From contig JARKIF010000005.1 of NCBI GenBank assembly GCA_029378245.1, forward strand, positions 1,426,001-1,490,000: DNA of 64,000 nucleotides, in the 5' to 3' direction. Positions 1 through 11,064 of this stretch are shown here, piece by piece. The notes under the pieces were generated by a model. It was not told the origin of the DNA. It worked only from the letters and a program-made list of their open reading frames with translations, and did no database searches. Position 1 is the first letter of the stretch, and every line of letters starts with the position of its first letter. Source of the stretch: Roridomyces roridus. Its lineage: Eukaryota; Basidiomycota; Agaricomycetes; Agaricales; Mycenaceae. The translations under genes and the position numbers were made by a program.

Positions 1-1260
<1,260 letters not shown>

Positions 1261-1657
1261 ATTCCAGATCTCGTCGAATGCCTTTTAATCTAGCTAATAT
1301 CTGCTATCTGTGTAATTACTGGGCTGGTGATGTTTGTGTAGTATTAGACGAGTCCGAAAGTGGTAACAAAGATTCCAAAACGGGAACCGAAGTTCCCAAT
1401 TTTTGTGGCCAACTCAGGTTGAGGAGCGAGTCTTACGTTGCGCAACGAGGCACGCGAATACAAGCGGCAGAATGCTTCGGACGGAGAGCAAGTTGCATTT
1501 GGCGCGAATGAAGACAGTGGGGTTGGCATCGACGCGTCACGGAGGGTGTGCATCCTTCGCGTGGCTCCTGGTGAGCTTTCCATACCCAATCCACGTCGCC
1601 CACGCCTTTCGTCGCTGGTGAGGCTCAGGAATTGTGCAGAACGCGTTTATACATGAT
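1261..1657. other. Convergent intergenic spacer
   Basis: About 400 bp between the stop codons of the kinase gene and the SRP72 gene. It must hold both 3' ends. I see no extended reading frame with protein-like composition, no repeat and no RNA gene. Confidence 0.5.
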
Positions 1658-2697
1658 CTACTTTCGCTTCTTTCCTTTTGTCTTGCTGCTGCTCCCGGCC
1701 TTGCTCTCCACCACATCTGCCGCGCTCCCCTGCGTAGCTCCTCCGCCACCCTTTCTGCGCTTCTGTCCAAACGTAGACCGTTCGCTCTTCTTGAGCCAAC
1801 GCTCGGGGTCCGGCAGAGGTGTAACACCGAGAACTACGCCCGGCGGTAGACGCACTTTCTTCTCCTTCTTCACTACTGGTGCTTCGGGTGCTGCGGATGC
1901 CACAGTGGCGGCGCTGGATGTTCCAGGTGCCGCGGGCGGCGGGAGGTCCTCTAGTTGCGTCGATATTGAAGTGGGCAGAGCGTCGAGCGAGTGTAGGAAG
2001 GTGGTGTTGATAAAGTCGAGATGGGCTGAGGATGCTTGGATGTTCGTTAGAATGTCCGCGTGCTCTTCAGCCGTCTACATCAAATGAGCGGGGAAACGGC
2101 AGAAGCACAAGTGACGCACGGGGGCAGAATCCAGCAGTTCGTTGTAGATGTCGAAAGCGGCCTGGTAGGCACCGTCGCGGTAGTTCTAAACAGACTGGTT
2201 GTAAACAAAAAATGTGGAGATGAACTGAACAAACCAGCTGCGCCTCGAGATGGCGCACGCCTCGTTGGTCGACCCCTTCTGTAGTTCGAGATAGTGCCGT
2301 GCTCGCTTCCTCCTTCTTGTGCAAGCAGTACAACGCATATGCTTGCTCCAGGGAATACCGCAGATCACTTCCTCCGCTGAGGGACTCGATGAGACTGAGT
2401 GCGACAGCGGGCTGGTCCGTCGTCAACAGAAGAAACAGCTTCGTCTGGAGGGCGTCCGAGTCTGCGGGCTCGATGCGTAATACTGAAAAGGAGTCGGTCT
2501 TGAGGGCTCGGAAATGGAAGCAAGGACGGACTTTTATCGCAAGTCCGAATAGCATTCAAGTGGTGTCCGCCGTCGATTTGGGCGCATAGGGTCTTGAATA
2601 GGCGCTTGAGCTGCTCTGCAGCGGGAAGGGGCACTCGCGTCTTGGGCTTGGACTCGTGGCTGGATTTCGGTTTCGGTTTCGGTTTCGGTCCTGGCAT
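1658..2697 (-). CDS. SRP72: Signal recognition particle subunit SRP72, unusually short
   Basis: SRP72 is the TPR-rich subunit of the signal recognition particle that binds SRP68 and 7S RNA for co-translational targeting to the ER. The start at 2697 gives MPGPKPKPKPK. Three introns (2483-2531 plus introns of 49 and 45 nt) leave 299 whole codons, about 298 aa. Residues 28-140 are TPR-like (KRLFKTLCAQIDGG, then TKLFLLLTTDQ, then RGVRHLEAQL joined to NYRDGAYQAAFDIYNELL). A short stretch with HADILTNIQASSAHLDF follows. The last 80 residues are the basic SRP72 RNA-binding tail with its signature PDPERWL and a Lys-rich end. Family members are usually over 500 aa; here the central and C-terminal TPR array is missing while both ends are intact. 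The gene is head-to-head with ORC4, 72 bp between start codons. Confidence 0.85.
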
Positions 2698-2769
2698 GGT
2701 GCCGACAACAGCAGTGTATAACAGAGATAAACAACGCGACTCGGACAAGCCTTGTTCTCAGCCGCAACC
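2698..2769. promoter_or_regulatory. 72-bp bidirectional promoter, SRP72/ORC4
   Basis: Only 72 bp separate the start codons of two divergent genes, so promoters and 5' UTRs of both must lie here or overlap the neighbouring coding sequence. No clear TATA box. Inferred from gene layout. Confidence 0.5.
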
Positions 2770-4827
2770 ATGGCCATTAAACGCAAGGCAATCAGCCCCG
2801 CCGCATCCACTCAAAAACGCAGCGATATCATTGCCGCAACGCGACCTACGGAAACCACGCCTCGCATTAGAACTTATGCGCAGAAGCGTTCCATGCTACG
2901 CGAGCCCGACGCGTCTCCGGTGACACCCAGGAAGAACAGGGCGTCTCCAGAGAGCGACGAACTCAATATATCCAGGACACGCTCGGGAAAAGTCCGCGTT
3001 GTAGTGTCCAAGGCACCCGACTCGGACTCGGATGACATCCCCACTCCTCCGCCTTCGCCGACGAAAGGACGATCCAGGATTACCAGGTCGTCCCCCATAA
3101 AGCCACCACCCGAGGTTTTGCTTCCCCCTGCAAAGAGGCGGAAGATCAGACCACCCTCTCCTGCCCCCGACTCGGATTCAGAACCGGACAGTGGACTTTC
3201 TTCACTTCCAGCCTCATCACCCCAACCTCACGAGGAAGTCTCTCCCCCTACGTCGGTCGAGAGTCTCATTCCCAACGTAGCCGACCTTTCGTCTTGTCTG
3301 AATGCCCAGAAACGTCATATCCTTCGCACTATACTACATCCCCCGGACCTTCCGGACGAAGACGCGGATTCGGCCAACCCCATTGCGTTGAAGCAGCTCC
3401 GAGATTTGCTGAAAGGGACGGTGGAACGAGGGGAGGGAAACAGCTGCCTGGTGATCGGTCCTAGAGGCAGTGGCAAGACCAGGGTAAGACTGCCCATTCC
3501 TTCTTAAATGACCTCTCAATATGTCTGCAGATCGTCGACCAGTGCCTGTCGGAACTTCAACAAAACCCAATAATTCTCCGGTTATGTGGCTGGTCTCAAC
3601 AGACCGACCGACTTGCGATGCGCGAAATCGCGTACCAGTTGAATCAGCAGACAGGACGATCGTTCTTGGCTGCAGGAGAGGAAGAAGAGGCGGAGGCGGC
3701 AGAAGAGGCGGACCCCTTCTTAGAGGCACCCAATGTCACCACATCTCTCCCTCCTTCGACCCATCTACCCGCTCTCATCTCTCTTATACCTACTCTTTCC
3801 CGCCCCACCGTGATTATCTTGGACGGCTTTGACTTGTTCGCGTTGCATCCGCGTCAATCACTGCTCTACTGTCTTTTGGATACCGCACAGAGTTGTCGCG
3901 CCGGTAGTGGGGACAAAGGCATTGCGGTGATCGGGGTGACCACTCGTATCGACAGTCTCACCCTTTTGGAGAAGAGAGTGAAGAGCCGGTTCTCGGGGCG
4001 AATGTTCAGTACCGCACCTCCTCCCCAGACACAAGACTGGGTGGAGTTGGCGAGGGGAATCTTGAGCTCACGCATAGGGGACGACAGCTGGCAGCAGCAG
4101 TGGGAGAAGGCTGTTCACTCTTTTTTGGAGGACAAGACGACCAAATCTGTGCTCAACGAAACCTTTAGCGTCACCCGCGATGTCAGAGTATTGGCGCGGT
4201 TGCTGGTGTGTTTGGTTGGCTCAAAACTGTCTCTTGTCCTGACAATTATCCAGACTTCTGTTACTCTCCAATTGTCCCCAACTTACCCGTTCCCGACCTC
4301 CAAACAGCTCCTTGCTGCTGCCAAAGAACAGCGTGCCCGCCCGAGGTTCCCGATACTTCACAGTTCGTTGCTTTTCCCTCTGCGCCATCAAATCATCGCT
4401 CAACTAGTCTAGCTCTCCCTTACCCCTCGGCATGCTTGCTCATCGCCTGCATCCACAGCGAAACAGCGGGCCATCCGATTTTCACCTTTGAAATGCTCTT
4501 TGAGAGAGTTCGAGATCAAATAAGGGTCTCGAGTTCTGCTCCTGTTGAATTCAACGGACGTAGCATTGGGATGCCACAGTGTTCGCGGTTGGTTTTGATG
4601 AGCGTGAGTTGCAACACCATCTCTCGTCCAAACCCCATCAAACGGTTATCTAGGCTTTCCAAAATTTAGTATCTGCGCGTATTTTCACGGCCGTGGCGGC
4701 GCCTTCAGCGACGGTTGCTCGAGAATTCGCAAAGTACCGGGCTGTGGTCAGCCGAGAAGACGTCAAGAAGGCTATCAAAGAGAGGAGCGACATTAATCTT
4801 GAGCAGTGGCTCAGAAAGGCGCAGTGA
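2770..4827 (+). CDS. ORC4: Origin recognition complex subunit 4
   Basis: AAA+ subunit of ORC, which marks replication origins and loads MCM helicase in the nucleus. The ATG at 2770 has a strong context (accATGgcc); upstream in-frame codons are not ATG. Residues 1-170 are a disordered Ser/Pro/Arg-rich extension. The AAA+ core follows: Walker A GPRGSGKT, a Walker B block ILDGFDLFA, then GVTTRIDSLTLLEKRVKSRFSGR, the conserved sensor/arginine-rich stretch of ORC4 (human reads LEKRVKSRFSHR). C-terminal helical exons include FEMLFERVRDQI and EFAKYRAVVSREDVKKAI, ending LEQWLRKAQ. About four introns; the one near 4340-4410 has alternative acceptors. The Walker B position normally Asp-Glu reads Asp-Gly. 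Identification is firm. Confidence 0.92.
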
Positions 4828-4948
4828 TATTGGTTCTGTACAACAAGGATCGTGCGAGTAGTGATTACAATTGTGGGTATAGAATGTCCGAAGGTATCAA
4901 GAAGCTAAACTGCTGGACCGTGAGGAATACATTGAATGTAAGTAAAGG

Positions 4949-6491
4949 TCACTCACCACCGAAAAAAAGAAAATTCGAGGTAGTATTCGGATTACCAAGC
5001 CACTCCCGTCTCACTGAGGAGAAAATGAGAGACATGAGTAGATGCGTGATTGCTACGCACCGTTCCCCGCTGCTTTCATCCCAAAAAGATACCAGGTTGG
5101 CCAAGTCCGCGCAGCTAGACCCAAGGTCGAACTCTCCTGCCGACCGGGACTGATCGCTGCTTTCCGACTCGTCGCTTTCGTTCGTCCCTTTGACGCTTGT
5201 CTGCAGTAGTTCCTTGAAATTCTGGCTCATGAAGACGCTATCCGTGTCCCATTCGCTCGTCTCTTCCACCAATTCGCGAATGATGCTGAACAAGACACTC
5301 GGGTCGTCCTGGTCCATCACCCTGGAAGCTCGACGCGATTCGGAAGGCGACAGGTTTCTGACAACACCAGCAGTAGCCGGTATAAGGGCTCCGCATCGAG
5401 AATGAATTTCGTTTGGACGGCGCATGGGAGGACAAATCACTAATGGGCGACTCTGGGAGAATCATGGTGCGCAAGGGAGACGGCCCAATCGGCCCGATAG
5501 TGGGGCTACGTCGAGTGCGAGCTTTGAACTTGGACCGCAAGATGGACGGAATGAGAGGTGGGGCAGGAAAAGAAGAAAGAGGCGGCGAAGGAGACTCGCT
5601 CGACGCGGGAATCTCTGGCGATCTCACCGGCTGCCGCGTTGACAGCGGGTTCTCCGTCTCGCAGGGGGTGGTGGCTTTCCGAGACAAGGCATACGGGTGT
5701 GATATTTGAAGGGGTCCACTGCGCTGGACGGGGCTTGGAGGAGAGTGCGTGAATGGAAGAGGCGGGATGAAGGAGCGACTGAGCCTCGAGCCGGGCTTTG
5801 GACTGATTGGAGTCGATGAGGCGGTAGGCAGGATGTTGGCCAGCTCGGCAAGCCGAGGGGAGTTTGGAGGCGATGAATGTAGAGTCGGCGAATGATTGAC
5901 AATCCGAACAGATGGGCTGAATGTCATGGATCTCTGACTCCTGGCGCTCTTGAGACTGGAATGTCTTGGACGTCTAGCGTCGTGAGTCACGCTGCGCATG
6001 ACTGGGAGAGAAAACCGTCGAGATTTGGGTGGGAGTTGGGCTACGTGCGGTTTACTGGGGAGAGACGGCAGTTTAAATGAATGTGTTTCTTGGCGTCTGA
6101 TATCGAGGACGGATGGGTAGTCGGTCCTGGGAGAGCGCGACACGGTATGGATATGGGATGTGAAAGAAGAATCCTTGGTTTCCTCTGTCTGCTCGAGCTG
6201 GCATAGGATTTCGACGGTTGGGGAACCTAAAAAGCCAACGATGAAGCCGGATTTCTCGCTCTGGCTGGTTACGCTGGCGCCGACAGACTCAAAGGAGCCC
6301 GTACGAGAGTTCTGTGCAGAACTGACGCGACGATTCCGGAAGACGCGCTTCAAACAGATGAGGATCAAAAGAAGAATGGCGATGACGCCAAAGACGAGGC
6401 AAGCGGGCAGCGACGCGGGATAATGGGAATGGGGTATTGGGAGGGCGGATGTAGGCTTAAAGAGTGTTAGCAACAAGAGGAGGGCCAACAT
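4949..6491 (-). CDS. Single-pass membrane protein with long Ser/Pro-rich cytoplasmic tail
   Basis: I do not recognise this gene. The ATG at 6491 is chosen because it opens a typical signal peptide (MLALLLLLTLFKPTSALP). After a very short ectodomain there is one strong transmembrane segment (LVFGVIAILLLILICL) followed by basic KRVFRNRR, so most of the protein should face the cytosol. The tail of about 400 residues is rich in Ser, Pro and Arg with many SPxR/RxxS-like sites and no recognisable domain. The C-terminal piece (FSIIRELVEETSEWDTDSVF, then an acidic Ser stretch) lies in another frame; the junction near 5350-5440 needs a short intron whose donor is not clear. An upstream in-frame Met at 6584 is possible. 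The 3' end faces ORC4, 121 bp away. Confidence 0.6.
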
Positions 6492-6617
6492 CGAGGTACT
6501 GGAGAAGATGCTAAATATGATTTTGATCGACCGTGACGACGTCAGTAAGTCCGAGTTAGCATGCTCTCTCTTCTGCCCCACCACCTCCGTCGGTGAACTA
6601 TACCTCTGCTACCTAGC

Positions 6618-9604
6618 ATGACACCTGCATCGACTCAACTAGAGGCATTCTTGGCCGAGGACTATGTTAACGAGACCCATATTCGCGCGTTTGCCGAAGC
6701 ACTGGCAGATGCCGACCGCGACGCCCGCAGGTTAGGCGAACCCTCTGCTCCCCCGTCACCACTGGTTCCCACCCGGGCATCTGCTTCTTCCGGCAACGGT
6801 GACGGTGTGGCACCGACGCGTGTATCTGCCCTCTCGGACTTTGCCCCTGTCAATCTGAGGATTAAGAGGCGACAACGGAAAGACAGGCCGCGCCGAAGAG
6901 ATGACTGGTCCTTTGTCCTCTTCAGATGGCCCCTTCTCGTGCGATTATTCCTCTCAAATCCTTTTCTTTGAGTTGAATTATGCTAGGCATTTATATTCTT
7001 GTTTATTGCGCTCGAGTTCGGAGGATACGTCTTGTTGCGACAGCTCGTCAATGTCAAAGAATGGATATCAGCTTGTGCGTCTGCCACCCGCCTTGTGAAA
7101 CCGGTTTACACGGACTCTAGGGAGAGGCAAGAAAGGTCTGCTTAGGAAGAACCTTCGGGCTGCGAGGAGCTACGAGGAATGGAAGAAAGCGGCGGTTCGT
7201 ACTGCAGACAGTTTTGGTGCTATTGCTCATATCTTGCAGCTGGTCATGGACGAGTACCTCAAGTTCGATGAGTGGAAGAAGGAGGACGAGGATCCTTTCT
7301 ACGACTGGAAACTTGTTCGCAAGGTGGTTGCCTTGCATGAACCTTTCTCGTCCTAATTCATTCTTCAGGTCCATAAGTCGTTGAAGACGCTCAGAGAAGT
7401 GAGTGTTAATGGCTGTAAACACTCAAACTAATTTCTCTCAGAAAGGTGACGTCCGCGGCGTCTTGGGTGTGCTGGAGACGTCTATGAGACCCAACTTTGC
7501 CGGTGTAGAGTCTCCCAGGCTCTATAGCGAAGTAATACTGCCCAATATTGCTTCAAGTGTTGTCTTGACGCATCCTTAGACCTACTTTGGTACCAAGGAC
7601 TTGATCGAAGGCACATTCTCCAGCCTTGTTCAGATTCGATGGCTTATTTTGGTTTAGCTTACTTGGAAGAGCAGGCCAGGGCCCTCGAGTTTGTGCGAGA
7701 ATCTCCAGAACTGAAGATAGACGAGAAGAAGCGTTTCTTCAAACTTGCAACCACTAGCCTCGGTTCGTCAATTGTTCACCTGCATTTCTCCATCCACTCA
7801 GTGCATGTCTAGGTGTGACTGCCTTGTGCTTGTCTGGAGGTGCTTCGTTTGGGTACTACCACGTCGGAGTTGTTAGAGCCTTCCTGGATGCGGGTCTGCT
7901 GCCCAAGGTTATCACGGGCACATCTGCAGGCGGCCTCGTGGCGGCACTCTGCTGTACTCGCACGGATGCAGAATTGAAGGCCATCCTCCAACCTCAGCTC
8001 GCTGCAAGAATCACCGCTTGCGAAGAGTCCATTCGTGTATGGGCCAAACGGATATTGCGGACAGGAGCGCGTTTTGATCCCGTTTTGTAAGGTCCTCTCT
8101 TTCCATGATTCGTCGAGTGTACTTAACGGATACAGATGGGCGAAGAAAGTAGGATCCTTGCTACTCCTTGAGCTGCCATTAATCCCCTTTAGTGCTCGTG
8201 GTTCACGCGGGGAGAGTTGACCTTTTATGAAGCTTATCGACGGAGCGGTAGAATCCTGAACATATCGGTCATCCCTGCCGACCGTCACTCGTAACCAGCG
8301 TTTATCTTTCAAGTTGTCCAGATGCTCAGTTCCATATAGCCCAACCAGACTCCTCAATTATCTTACAGCCCCGGACACCGTCATATGGAGCGCTTTATTA
8401 GCATCTGCCGCTGTTCCGGGAATTCTTCCTCCTGTTGTTTTGATGCAGAAATTACCAGATGGGAGTCTGGTCCCTTGGAATTGGGGAGCGAAATTCAAGG
8501 ACGGTTCACTCAGGGTCGACGTCCCAATTCAAGGCCTGCAGAAGTATTTCAACGTGACACATCCTATTGTCTCGCAAGTAAACCCGCATGTTCACCTTTT
8601 CTTCTTCGCGCCTCGGTAAATTGAGAACTTGTGGCTGACTTGGAGACTGAACAATCGCCAGAGGCTCTGCTGGTCGACCGGTAGCTCATCGAAAGGGAAA
8701 AGGCTGGCGTGGGAATTTCATCCTTTCAGTGCGTATCCTACAGCAGATTCCATCCCCGAGACTGATCCAGTGTCGCAGGCAGCAGAGCAGTGGCTTAAGC
8801 ACGAATTGACCAAGAACTTCAGGTTTCGACGCTCATAAAGACTTGTATTCATTCCTAAAAATTCTTCAGGTTGATCAGGGACCTTGACTTGCTACCAGAG
8901 TTACTCGGTCAAGACTGGTCATCCGTATTTCTTCAACGTTTCGATGGCAATGTCACGTATGGTTTCTTGTTTCCGTGCGAGAACATTCCCAACTGGTTGT
9001 CTAGAATTTGGCCACGCACACGCTTCTGGGACTGGTTAAGAATCCTCTCCGACCCTGATGAGACGGAACTGGCCCGGATGATGCAGATAGGACAGATTGT
9101 CACTTGGCCAAAGGTATTTCTTTGCACACTCCGTTTCTCAACACGTTCATATGTATCCCTTAGCTCCACATGATTGCCAACCGAGCTAAACTGGAAAGGC
9201 AGATCTATTCAGGCCGTCAATATGTTCGAAATTGCTTGAAAGCGAAGGCTCATGCACAAACCAACTCATTAGCTCAGACCAGTGGTTCCGAGCGTCCGAT
9301 ATCTGCCACGGACACTGACGTCGAAAGGCGGCCATCGAGAAGTAAACGGGTATCTCCATCCCACTCGGGAACGACCACGCCGCATAGTTGGCAGGCTGAT
9401 CCCCTTCGCTCGCCGGCTGCTAGGCGGCGGTGGGCGTCGAGTCTTTTAAGAGAGCCCCAGCCTCCGGAAAACTACTTTTTGTCGAAGCTACGAACGCGGT
9501 CTTTCTCGGCACTGGCGCCTGCCGCGTCTATGAACCAATTTGATTTGGGAGAGGAGGCATGGAGCACCGATACCTCGTCGGAGGAAGAATTGGAAGAAGC
9601 ATAG
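6618..9604 (+). CDS. Patatin-like triacylglycerol lipase (Tgl3/4/5 family)
   Basis: Lipid-droplet triacylglycerol lipase/acyltransferase of the fungal Tgl3/4/5 group. An N-terminal disordered stretch with RIKRRQRKDRPRRR is followed by membrane-associated helices (IFLFIALEFGGYVLLRQ). The DUF3336 region reads RSYEEWKKAA, then LKFDEWKKEDEDPFYDWKL. The patatin domain starts with the oxyanion-hole block SGGASFGYYHVGV, then GTSAG with the nucleophilic Ser, and later KDGSLRVD carrying the catalytic Asp. Downstream RDLDLLPELLGQDW and WDWLRILSDP are typical of the subfamily. The last exon is a Ser/Arg-rich tail ending in an acidic run. At least eight short introns, recognised by frame changes between these blocks. 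Divergent from the upstream membrane-protein gene with 126 bp between starts. Confidence 0.88.
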
Positions 9605-9904
9605 ACTATTTGTACTTGTTATAATCATACCATCTGCTGCCGACGAGGCCGGCATCTCAGCTTGCCCCTAAATCAAGCCGGCCACCTCGAGGAATTGCGG
9701 TGCTATCAGGAATCATTCTCAGAGTCAGACTCTCCTGTGCTAATACAGTCTTGCATGCCCGAATGGGATGATCAAATTTTGTTGACCGTCAATGACCCCA
9801 TATTTGTACGGTTTCGGCAGATTTGTACCTGCAAGTAGAAACTTTGAGATGAAATCTACTAGATTACCACATTTTTACCCATATCTATAACCCTTGCTGC
9901 TTCA
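9605..9904. other. Spacer between lipase and PUB-protein genes
   Basis: 300 bp in a tandem arrangement, holding the lipase 3' end and the PUB gene promoter. AT-rich near 9820-9890 (several TACC/TTTT tracts). Nothing else recognised. Confidence 0.4.
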
Positions 9905-11001
9905 ATGTCCTCCGAGTCGTCTGCGCCAGCTACCCCCGGTATATCGGCAGCCAATCTCGCTGCAGCTGCGGAACGCCGTCTGCGACAGCAAAGTGCCTCT
10001 GCAGCACCGGAAATCCAATTCAGCGCCACGGGCCCTGAACACGAGCTGCGCCAAAAGTTTCGGCGTCTCATACAGAATCAGATTCGGGGACGCAACTCGG
10101 ACGTGCAAGCAGTAGCATCTCTGAAGGTAAGGCAACCAACCCACATCCGTCGCTGCTCGGATTTGACTATGCTAGACGCTCTTGTTACTATGCGAGAACT
10201 TGCAAAAGGACCCTTGTGCGTGCCACTCCCAACACTCGCCTCTGACCAACCCCCTCCGTAGCCAACCCCAAGTACACTCAATTCAAGGTAGACATCTGAG
10301 CAGAAGGAAGATCCTAGGAGATTGAGTCCATTTCAAGACCACAAATTCGATTATCAAGCGCGATCTCATGGACCCCAAGGTGCGCTATGAGCCAATGGCA
10401 AAACTGCTGGCTAATCTTGATTTCTGTTAGGGCACCGTTGAATATTGCAGAGAAATGGGATTTAACCCAGAAGTATATCCTGCCCCTGCTCTCACACGGT
10501 TCATGCATGCTTACTCTCCTAGGTTGTCGACTTGCAGCCGTATTACAAGTTCAACCCCAAGAAAATGTCTTGTATCAATATAGGCGCCGATATGCTGCGC
10601 GAGACTCTCGCTCTTGAGACAGAGAAGGAGGCTCGCATGGCGCAGGCCAAGAAGGACGAAAAGGCGGTTGCCAACGCTGCCGCAGAGAAGGTCAAACTCC
10701 TCCTTTTCGCGAGCCTGGAATCATCCGTCTGAAACTCTCACAGGTGCGTCTAGCTTTCGAGGACGACCGCAAGAATAAGCTGCTCCGAGATCAATTGGAG
10801 CGAGAGCGTCGGCAGGCACGATCAGAAGCTGCTGCTCGACGCGCCGCATCGAAGGAATCCTCGTCTCGTCAACAGGATGATGATAGCGAGGACGAGGAGG
10901 AAGAAGAAGACGAAGATGAAGAGATGATGCCTGGTATAGGACATGTCTTGGGCTCCTCGTCTCCGAGCACCGTTGTTTCTTCAAACAAGAAAACGGACTA
11001 A
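9905..11001 (+). CDS. PUB-domain protein (UBXN6-like, probable Cdc48/p97 cofactor)
   Basis: PUB domains bind the C-terminal tail of the AAA ATPase Cdc48/p97, so this is probably a Cdc48 adaptor in ubiquitin-dependent processing. Residues about 35-130 form the PUB region: HELRQKFRRLIQNQIRGRNSD, TLVTMRELAKGP, then IIKRDLMDPKGTVEYCREM and GFNPEVVDLQPYYKF, a stretch close to PUB domains of UBXN6-type proteins. A long Lys/Glu/Arg coiled-coil follows (RLAFEDDRKNKLLRDQLERE), then an acidic run (SEDEEEEEDEDEEMM) and a short tail. No UBX domain is visible, unlike animal UBXN6. Four or five short introns split the PUB region. The start at 9905 is the first ATG of the frame. Binding to Cdc48 is inferred from the domain only. 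Confidence 0.75.
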
Positions 11002-11064
11002 GCGTTGTATCGAATATATTACATGTATGCATAAATTACAAACAGAGATCCAGTCTACAACATT

